Below are positions 55,774-64,000 of a DNA stretch of 64,000 bases, piece after piece. Positions within the stretch are counted from its first letter, which is position 1. Every line of letters starts with the position of its first letter. The position numbers were made by a program, and so were the translations under genes. Under the pieces are notes generated by a model. That model was given only the letters and a program-made list of their open reading frames with translations. It was not told where the DNA came from and did no database searches. The stretch lies in assembly GCA_015039365.1 (NCBI GenBank), contig WION01000024.1, forward strand, positions 1 to 64,000, written 5' to 3'. Source of the stretch: Amanita rubescens. Its lineage: Eukaryota; Basidiomycota; Agaricomycetes; Agaricales; Amanitaceae.

Positions 55774-56199
55774 CCTGTATATCGTGGCAAGGAATTCTAC
55801 ATTTGTTTGCATGGACTCCGAGGAGGTGATTAAGGTGCCATCGTCGACAAATGTTAGTACGTTGACACTTTTGTCCGTTCCCCACTGGAGAGCAAGTCTC
55901 AGTAAAGCTGCGAGATAGAGAGCGGAGAGGATTGGGGAGAGGCCGTTGCCTTGGGGGACTCCAACACTGGTGTCTATGGGCGGGGATGTGTCTGAGCCCC
56001 AGTGGTATCATGTGGTGCGGTTAGAGAAGAAGGCAACCACGAAGTTTGCAATTTTCCTGTTGAAGCCAAATTTGGTCAGTATTGTGAACATTATGCGGTG
56101 ATCAAGCGAGGGAAAAAACTGAGTGATGTCAAGGGCGAGAATGGTTGTGTGTTGTCCTTGTTCATGGGCTTTGACTATTGTGTCCATAAGTATGAGGGC
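55774..56199 (-). pseudogene. LINE reverse transcriptase fragment, reverse orientation
   Basis: Minus strand. Frames carry ALDITQFFPSLDHRIMFTIL, then VGVPQGNGLSPILSALYLAA and the catalytic region NVLTFVDDGTLITSS. This is a Tad-like LINE RT (FVDDG in place of YxDD). It is bounded by the hAT end (55773) on its 3' side and by the LTR of element D (56200) on its 5' side. A frame change lies between 56008 and 55990. Orientation is opposite to the LINE ORF1/endonuclease at 48.5-51.5 kb. Confidence 0.85.
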
Positions 56200-56718
56200 T
56201 GTTACAAACACGGTACGGACTCCTACATTATGATTACATGACACGTCGGACATGCTTACTTTTCTCGTATATGCCTACCCCTTCGTCATATCCCCATTAT
56301 GTTCATCAAACGGACTACCTCGTTCTCTTATTGATCCCCATTCCGTTTACCCTATGCCCAACCCCTTGATCATACGCGTACCACCCCCTATGCTCCTTGT
56401 TTTACCTATACTTGTTATCGCCCTTGTTCTACTTACGATACGGCTGTGTTTCTGTACATGTATATAAACCGATGTACTGTAGCGTCGAACCTTAAGTTCG
56501 ACTTAGTTTGTCTTTGTCAATATCACATCTCATCTCGCCTAAAGAACGTCATACACACTCCGTTCATTATCGCTCTCAAGTATAAGACTTCTTCTAGTCG
56601 TCTTATTACTTAGCTTATTCGTTCACCTATTGTTTGACTTGTCCGTTGGACTTAGTCTACTTTGTCAAGCGCTTATAGCGTGGACACATTGTAGGTGGAG
56701 ATTAACGTGATCATAACA
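56200..56718 (+). repeat. 5' LTR of element D
   Basis: TGTTACAAACACGG ... GATCATAACA. TATA box TATATAAA at 56461-56468; predicted R start TAAGTTCGACTTA at 56493-56505, 32 bp downstream. Confidence 0.9.
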
Positions 56719-56735
56719 ATTAAGTCGAACTTATC
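56719..56735 (+). promoter_or_regulatory. Self-priming primer-binding site of D
   Basis: ATTAAGTCGAACTTATC, identical to the site in B. The core TAAGTCGAACTTA (56721-56733) is the exact reverse complement of 56493-56505 in its own LTR. Confidence 0.7.
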
Positions 56736-56809
56736 AAAACGATACCCGAGTATTACCTCGTTGGTGAAACACAAGATAACTATCGAACTTCCGGAGAACC
56801 GGCCCGTAG

Positions 56810-58320
56810 GTTACCGGTCAGCCTGCAACAATTTCGGATCAACAGAGAACACCGCCTAACCGTGCTACAAGAGGAACAAGAGGACATTATTATCTAGATC
56901 ACATCGCTATCTACAACGACCCTAAGGACCACCTTTGGAAATATTCGAAAGACCACAGTCTCGTACCAACATCAGAGTTTTGGATACCACAGAGAGCCAA
57001 TAGACCACCCAACAACGCATTCTATCATCGATTCAACGACAAATACTATCTCTTAGGATTTGAAGTCGAATTCGACGAAAATACCAAACGTTGGGGAGGA
57101 TATAACCCAGGCCCTGAATCAGAACTCACATACGAATTTGTACCGGACGATTTCTTCAAAGGACCAAAGTGGATAGAAGGAAACCCAGATAACTTACCCG
57201 AAAACCTACAGCACAGAAGCGCAGTCTCTACACCGAAAGCCGCAGTCAAAACTACACCAAAAGGTAAAACTTTTGGAGTAACAGAAGAAAGCGAATCAGG
57301 AACCGAATCAAGTGACGAAAACCCCGATCAGCAATTCGAAAGTTCCAGTGACCTTTCCGAGTCGGAAGACAAAACTGTTCCAGACTTACTTAGCCCAATC
57401 GATTTCAACCCGTTTGAAACAGAACAGGAGAAACCGAATTCCCCAGGACTTCAATACATAGAAGTCGATCCTAAACCCGATCCTAGTCCAGGACCACCAG
57501 TACCACCACAGAAACCGCCTACACCACCTCCAGAACCACCAATAGCTACAATGACGACGCCAGCAATACAACCGATTCCTAGTCTCTTAGGAGAAATCCC
57601 TACCTTCACAGGAAAGCGATCTCAAGCACAGGATTTCATAGATCGAATGGAGCTATTCCTAGATCTCAATCCAGGTCGCATCAACACAGATAGACTTAAA
57701 ATCAGACTGACGCTATCTATGATAACCGATAAAGCTGAAAACTGGAGACGCAATCAGAACGACGATCTTAACGATGCAGCAAAGACGGAAATAACATGGA
57801 ACGACTGGACAGGATTCAAAACCAGATTCCTCAATAATTGGCAAGAAATAGATTCACCCGGAAACGCGTACACAGAATTAGTACAGCTACAAAAGCGCAA
57901 AGACAAGAAAGGAAAACGAATCTCAATCCCAAAATACGTTGGTTTATTCAAAGAACTTATAAAGAAAGCTGGAATCACAGGCAGTGCCGCTACCCACATG
58001 TTTGGACAAGGACTCGACGCCAACACATACAGAGCAGTCGTAATGAGAGACCCCAAAACCTTGGACGAATGGTATGAAGGAGCACTCAGAGCATACAACG
58101 CCGAAACACGTATCAGTATTCTAGCAACCAACAGAGGAGGGACATCTTCACACAAACCCCCTTGAAACGAATGGGATATGGATCTCGATGCAATAATTCT
58201 TGGCGCGTTATCAAAGGATGAACGAACTCGACATATCCGCGATGGACTCTGTTTCATATGTCATAAAGCGGACCACATGTCAGGACAATGCCCCATGAGG
58301 AAGGATAAAGGAACTTACAA
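56810..58320 (+). CDS. Element D gag, N-terminal and capsid part
   Basis: The frame is open from just after a TAG at 56807 and stays open for 247 codons before its first ATG at 57551, in the same frame. The upstream part matches B (HYYLDHIAIYND; EFWIPQRANRPPNNA; FFKGPKWIEGNPDNLPENLQ) and then becomes acidic and Pro-rich. The capsid domain runs from IPSLLGEIPTFTGKRSQAQD to about 58140. A TGA at 58163-58165 precedes a frame with LSKDERTRHIRDGLCFICHK and the CCHC knuckle CFICHKADHMSGQC. The gene is then split at 58320 by a hAT-like insert and resumes at 60657. No AUG exists upstream in the leader. Confidence 0.78.
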
Positions 58321-60648
58321 CAACACTTTACCCTCCCCCACATGTCCTTGTGGACTCCTTGTGGACTCCCGGACTCCTCAGGACTCCCTGTAGACTCCTG
58401 ATAAATTGACATAAAATGCCAGGAGTGGACAAGGACTCCTTGTGGACTCCTTGTTCACTCCCTGTTCACTCCTCATTGACTGCAAAAAAGCGAAAAATGC
58501 CAGGAGTCATCCCACAAGGAGTGGACCAGGAGTCCCTGTGGAGTCCTGCTCACTCCTGGTTCAAAGCAAAAAAGTAGTAAGTAAAATTGCAAGGACTGGA
58601 CAGGAGTCCCTGTGGAGTCCTGCTCACTCCCTGCTCACTTGTCATTACTGTAACAATGGCAACAGAAATCTGTTGCACTACAATGCTACATAACAGTGAA
58701 TCTAAATAACTTAGTACAAACCATTTAAAAACATCATCTGCACCAATCAATACCAACACCATCACCACCACTATCATCATCACCATCCACCTGTGGCCCA
58801 CTTTTTTCCTGCTCTGATTGTTTGTCAATGTAATATGCAGGAACCAGTTAAAATTGCTGCTAATCATCCTTTTCAGTATTTGCTCATAACCACCTAGTAA
58901 GGCATTCAATGTTCACATGCCTGTGTATTGAAGGCACACATGTAACTGAGTCATATCTTCATTGAAACTTAATCCATCAGGATTCCTACTCATTCCCAGC
59001 CATTCCTATTGCATCCTATGTAAGTAGACTGACATCACCAGTACTTTACACTCATGTGCAATTTCATGCTGCTTTCCAAATTTCAGGTGGGCATGCATGT
59101 TGTTTGGCAATGTTTATACTTGCAATAAAAACCTGAAAATTCATATGATCCAGGTCATATAGGACTTATTGTAAGACCAAATAATGCCAAGTACTTGAAA
59201 TATTTGCAAAAGACCTTTTCAGATGTGAGTGTGAGGAAATTGTAAAGTCTGAAAATAATCTTGAAAATGTCCCATGTGATCAAGGACATGCAAGAATTAT
59301 GATGCCAAACTAAATAAGCTAAAATGTGAATGCAAAAAGTCTGTTTGTCTTTTGGTTTTGCCACTCCATGTGTGACCACCTGCAAAGTCAATTTAGGAGG
59401 GGTGTCTGGTGATGATCAAGTTTGGTCAGTTTTAGGAAGTTGGGGTTGCTGGTGGCTATGAGTGACTGGAAGTGCTGGAAGTCAGTTGCAGTGACTTCAA
59501 TGTGCAATGGTTTGGAGTAGCATCAGAAAACATGCCAAAAATCTGACATCTGATGGTGTCTGATTCCTGATTGCCTGACTGGTGCTGGGACACTTGGAGG
59601 GTATGGGATGCAAAGCAGCAAATCCAAGGCCCATTCTTCCTGATCATCTTTGTTATGTGCATGGTGTTTGTACATGGAAATTGCTGCCATCTTAAAGTTG
59701 TGTTACAAAACATCACAGGGCTCAGCTCTTATAAGATGGAGCCTCATTTCATTCAGCCTTGGAACTGGTTGTTTGATTGTCTGACAATCAGATGTCATCA
59801 GTTAATATCAGACAACAGACAACCAGTGTTTCAGACACTGTCAGATCATCACCATCAGACAACCAGTGTTCCAGCACAAGTCAGGCAATCAGAAAATCAG
59901 ATCAGGTTCAAAAGACTGGTGTTCAAAACAGTACTTTGCAAGTATCTTGAGTTTGGCAGCATTTGGCACTGCAATTCTTGTACAGATGTGATCACTTGAT
60001 TTCTTGGGATTTTTGAGAATTTTTTTGATTTTTTTGATTTTTTTCAAAGCTATGTTTGAAAATGTATTTTGCAAATATCTCATGTTTGACTTTATTTGGC
60101 ATTATGATTGTTGCATATTCTGAATCACAAAAGCTAGGCGCATCTTTTTTGTCACAGTCACATATTACATAATGTCACACTTCTATAAAAGGAAATTTTA
60201 ATTTTGTTACATTTTATCTTATCTTATCTAGGCCATCATATTACTTAAGCTGCCTATCATCTATCTATCTATCTAATCTTATCTCCACTACCCCCCCTTT
60301 TCCCGAGGGGGTGCTGGGGGATATGTGCCAGATGCCCCCTCCTTATATACCTGTGGGCCTGCGCACAGACCAACTGGTCATGTCACATGACCACATAAAC
60401 AGGAATGAAACAAGGAGTCCTTACACTCCTTGTGGACTCCTCATACAGGGAGTCCAGAGGAGTCCCGCGAGTCTACCGGGAGTCTACCAGGAGTCCCAGC
60501 TCACTCCCGGTACATTTTGGCTGGGATGAGGGGTCTTCCAGGGAGGTGGGAGTCCCTCTGGAGTCCCGGGAATTCCCGGGAATTCCCGGGAGTGAGCCAG
60601 GAGTCCTCAGGAGTCTACAAGGAACGCGTGGGGGAAGGTAAAGACCTC
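58321..60648. mobile_element. Non-autonomous hAT-like element in gag of D
   Basis: 2,328 bp with exact 8-bp TSD ACTTACAA (58313-58320 and 60649-60656); its removal restores the gag codons GTYKGKKKF. Inverted ends share CTTTACC(C/T)TCCCCCAC just inside the first bases. Both subterminal regions (58340-58640 and 60410-60620) are arrays of GGACTCC/GGAGTCC words in inverted orientation. The interior has no transposase. A GTCTGAC/CAGACAACCAGTGTT-rich patch (59770-59880) resembles the fold-back MITE family, and CTAT repeats occur at 60256-60276. Confidence 0.85.
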
Positions 60649-60656
60649 ACTTACAA

Positions 60657-60891
60657 AGGAAAGAAGAAGTTTAATGGAAAGAAAGGAAAGAAATTCGCAC
60701 ACGGTCGTCATATTCGAGCAACCGAAAGGGATGACGATGGCAGTAACTATGAAGACGTCGAAGAGTCTAGCCAGCATGAACAAGAAGAAGAAGAAGACAC
60801 TAGCGACAGAACGATACGCGCTATGTTAAAGAAACTCTCTCCAGATCAACGTATCAACCTCCTTATCAACGCGGATAAACCGGATTTTTGA
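60657..60891 (+). CDS. Element D gag, C-terminal part
   Basis: Basic stretch (GKKKFNGKKGKKFAHGRHIR) then an acidic tail and a short helical end (TIRAMLKKLSPDQRINLLIN, ADKPDF). The stop TGA overlaps the pol frame at GGATTTTTGAC (60882-60892), the same frameshift context as in B. Confidence 0.8.
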
Positions 60892-60892
60892 C
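60882..60892 (+). promoter_or_regulatory. Gag-Pol frameshift site of D
   Basis: GGATTTTTGAC. Gag reads GAT TTT TGA; pol continues one base back as TTT TTG ACA. Confidence 0.55.
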
Positions 60893-63472
60893 AGTGGGAC
60901 ACATATCAGTGGATGCCTGTCCCATAACTTCGGATTCAACTCCAAAGGACGATCTTTCGATATCACCTGTAATAGTACGTTCTATTTCAAGCAATCGATT
61001 ATCTATTCCCCTCGAAGTTGAAACCGAAGACAACACTGAATCAATGACTGCACTGGTCGACAGCGGTGCAGAAGGTTTATTTATTAACTCATCAATCGCG
61101 CACAAATGGAGAAAGAAGAAACTCGCAAAACCAATCCGAGTCAAGAACGTTGACGGCACATATAATACGAATGGAGAAATTTCTGACAAGTGTTTGATCA
61201 CCATCGATATCAATGGGAAGAAGATGACCGAATGGTTCTTGGTCACTTCACTTGGCGATCAAAACTTGATACTGGGGCTTCCGTGGCTCGAGAAGCATGA
61301 CCCAATCATAAGCTGGAGGAATAGAACTCTGGAGTTCCGTAACTCCAAAGAAGACGAATGGAAGGCATCAATACGGAGCATCTTGCATCGTCTCGATGAA
61401 GAAGCAATGCCTAAATGGGAAGAAGACGTCGTAATTCGGTATTTGTTGTCACACAAAGGACCAGAAGAGAAGAGTCTAAGTTGGAAACCACCATTTGAAG
61501 ACATAGGAAGATGGACTGAAGAAGATTATGACGAGATCACGATTAATCGCTATTCACCAGCTCAACAAATGGAACACAAGTACAACACTGATCAGAAGGA
61601 AATCACGCTACCTCCTGAGTATCTCGAATGGAAAGAGATATTTGAAAAACAAGCGTCAGAACGATTCCCAGACCGAAGATCATGGGATCACGCAATTGAA
61701 CTTCGTGAAGATTTTATACCAAAGAAAGGGAAGATCTACCCAATATCACCATTACAACAAAATACGCTTGACGAATGGATCAAAGAACAACTAGCTAAAG
61801 GATACATACGACCATCCAAATCTCCGCAGGCAGCGCCATTCTTTTATGTCGAAAAGAAGGATAGCAAAACACTCAGACCCTGCCAAGATTACCGATACTT
61901 GAACGAACACACGAAACCAAACTCTTACCCCTTACCACTCATATCCGACCTGATGCTACAACTTAAAGGATCGCAATACTTTACGAAACTAGATATCAGA
62001 TGGGGATACAACAATGTTCGTATCAAAGAAGGAGACGAATGGAAAGCCGCATTTATCACGAATAAAGGACTATTCGAACCAACAGTTATGTTCTTTGGAT
62101 TACGCAATTCACCAGCAACATTTCAAGCTATGATGGACGATTACTTCAGGGACTTCATGACCGAAGGATGGATCGCCATTTACATGGATGACATCTTGAT
62201 ACACGCGCGCAACAAACAAGAACTCGAGAAAAGAACAAAGCTAGTACTCGCAAAATTAAAAGAACACGATCTTTACCTGAAACTTGAAAAATGCAAATTT
62301 GCCGCCGAAGAAGTGGACTTCTTAGGCATGATAATCACAAAAGACACGATAAAAATGGATCCAATAAAACTCGCTGGAATCAGAGACTGGCCCCCTCCAA
62401 CAACAGTTAAACAAGTACACTCGTTTCTTGGATTTGGAAATTACTACAGACATTTCATATCCGGATTTGCGCACCTCGCACGACCCCTTCACGACTTAAC
62501 GAAGAAAAACAAGATATGGGAATGGACACTAGAATGTAGAGTCGCCTTCAACTCATTAAAGGAAAGTTTCGTAACAGCACCAGTACTAAAGATGCCAGAT
62601 GTCAATCAACCTTTCATACTCGAAACGGACGCATCTAAATGGGCTGTCAGAGCCGCCTTAATGCAGAAAGACGAAAACGGAGACTTACACCCTTGTGGAT
62701 ATCTCTCACACGCACTTACACCTACTGAACGAAATTGGCAAATCTACGACAGAGAACTCTTTGCCATAATTTACGCCCTTGACGAATGGAAGTACCTACT
62801 GCTTGGAGCAGAACACACACTCACTATACACTGCGATCACAAAAACTTAACCTATTACCGCGCACCACAACGTCTCACAGCTAGACAAGCAAGATGGTGG
62901 AATAATCTCTCAAGATATAATTACCAGCTAATTCACGTACCCGGAGCAAAACTAACTCAAGCGGACGCTTTATCCCGCCGACCTGATCACACTAATGGAG
63001 AAGAAGATGACGAAACAGTCACAATGCTCCCTGACTCATTATTCATTCAAGTCATTGCTGAAGATCTCCGAGATCAAGTAAAGAACGCAACTCAAACCGA
63101 TGAGTTTGCTGAAACTATTAAAAGATGCTTAAAGGAGAAAGGAACAGCACCCCTCCGCACAGCAATCACCGATTGGACCGAAGATGACGGAATCATCCTA
63201 TTTAAAAACAAAGCATACGTTCCAATGGACTCCGATCTTCGCCGATCTATTATTAAAGAATACCATGAAGCACCAAGTGCAGGACACCCTGGATTCTTCA
63301 AAACACTTAGCCTACTAAGAGAACACTATTGGTGGCCTAGAATGACAACACTTGTCAAAAGTTTTATCGACGGATGTCTCACCTGTCAACAGATGAAACC
63401 TAATACACACCCCACCGCCGTGCCCCTAATGCCGATTAAATCCCATGCACACCGACCATTTCAACAGATTAC
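60888..63472 (+). CDS. Element D pol: protease, RT, RNase H, integrase start
   Basis: Open throughout, up to the LTR at 63473. Protease ALVDSGAEGLFINSS (near residue 55; catalytic DSG intact). [43 protein letters not shown], catalytic YMDDILIHA (near 431). RNase H: ILETDASKWAVRAALMQ, YDRELFAIIYALDEW, HCDHKNLTYY, ADALSRRPDH. Integrase HHCC zinc motif: YHEAPSAGHPGFFKTLSLLR ... CLTCQQMK (near 791-835). It ends after [11 protein letters not shown]. It is the best-preserved pol of the B/D group here and serves as the reference for the defects in B. Confidence 0.93.
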
Positions 63473-63984
63473 TGTTATGATCACGTCGATCTCCACCTAC
63501 GATGTGTCCACGCTATGAGCGTTTGACAAAGTAGACTAAGTCCAACAGACAAGTCAAACAATAGGCGAACGAATAAGCTAAGTGATAAGACGACTAGAAG
63601 AAGTCTTATACTTGAGGGCGATAATGAACGGAGTAGAAACGACGTTCTTTAGGCGAGACGCGATGTGATATTGACAAAGACAGTTAAGTCGAACTTAAGG
63701 TTCAACGTTACAGTACATCGGTTTATATACATGTACAGAAACACAGCCGTATCGTAAGTAGAACAAAGGCGATAACAAGTATAGGTAAAACAGGGGGCAA
63801 AGGGGATGGTACGCGTATGAACCAGGGGTTGGGCATAGGGTAAATGGAATGGGGATCGATAAGAGAACGAGGTAGTCCGTTTGATGAACGGGGATGTGAC
63901 GAAGGGGTAGGCATATACGAAAAAGTAAGCATGTCCGACGTGTCATGTAATCATAATGTAGGAGTCCGTACCGTGTTTGTAACA
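63473..63984 (-). repeat. 3' LTR of another minus-strand family-D/E element
   Basis: 512 bp; on the minus strand TGTTACAAACACGG ... GATCATAACA. Inserted in the integrase of D. The polypurine tract beyond 63984 shows that the element body lies to the right of the window. Compared with 23731-24246, the differences in the first 100 bp are again CpG transitions. Confidence 0.88.
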
Positions 63985-64000
63985 CTAGCTCTCCTCTACG
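63985..64000 (-). promoter_or_regulatory. Polypurine tract of the right-edge element
   Basis: On the minus strand CGTAGAGGAGAGCTAG, identical to that of element E at 24247-24262. Confidence 0.6.

Larger units (their letters stand above)
56200..63472 (+). mobile_element. Ty3/gypsy element D (3' part missing from this copy)
   Basis: Starts with a 519-bp LTR, then self-primer site, gag, pol. It carries a 2.3-kb hAT-like insert in gag and is cut in the integrase at 63472 by a minus-strand LTR of its own family. Apart from these insertions the reading frames are intact, so it is younger or better preserved than B. Same architecture as B, with a distinct LTR. Confidence 0.9.

Overview
This is transposon-packed DNA from a filamentous fungus, most likely a basidiomycete of the Agaricomycetes. 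The evidence is short GT-AG introns (45-55 bp), chromodomain-bearing Ty3/gypsy elements, a PIF/Harbinger pair (DDE transposase plus Myb/SANT partner), a hAT transposase with a BED-like finger, and an integrase-like (rve) gene remnant of a type I associate with mushroom genomes. I see no convincing ordinary host gene and no rRNA, tRNA or CRISPR. Species assignment is not possible from the sequence alone.

Layout. 1-2.9 kb: 5' end of a minus-strand Ty1/copia element (gag, long leader, half-tRNA-type primer site, LTR) beside a second related LTR. 3.4-29.3 kb: remains of two minus-strand gypsy copies (here A1 and A2). A1 is split by an 18-kb plus-strand gypsy element, B (4993-23013, TSD TCCTC). 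B is itself split by a young minus-strand gypsy element, C (11440-20917, TSD CACCG), and by a 397-bp solo LTR. The 3' end of another element, E, separates A1 from A2. 29.3-32.8 kb: fold-back MITEs and decayed DNA. 32.8-37.9 kb: a hAT-type MITE containing a 4.2-kb PIF/Harbinger element, whose Myb/SANT gene is interrupted by a second copy of the same MITE family. 38-43 kb: a terminal-inverted-repeat element with a 203-bp-arm palindrome and a copia solo LTR. 43-47 kb: an rve integrase remnant, unrecognised sequence and a minisatellite. 47.5-48 kb: solo LTR of family B. 48.5-51.5 kb: LINE ORF1 and endonuclease. 51.5-55.8 kb: a hAT element whose transposase gene contains five exact 105-bp exon+intron repeats. 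55.8-56.2 kb: LINE RT fragment in the opposite orientation. 56.2-64 kb: plus-strand gypsy element D, split by a 2.3-kb hAT-like element and by another minus-strand family-D/E LTR that runs off the window.

Most notable: (i) families B and D/E look self-primed, because the site after the 5' LTR is complementary to the predicted RNA 5' end, as in Tf1; (ii) B and E share a third ORF downstream of pol, and C has an unrelated one; (iii) B and D share a long conserved Gag N-terminus with no AUG; (iv) C joins gag and pol in one frame across UGA-CUA; (v) all nine substitutions between the two LTRs of B are CpG transitions; (vi) the hAT gene carries a tandem array of exon-intron units that stays in frame whether or not the introns are spliced.
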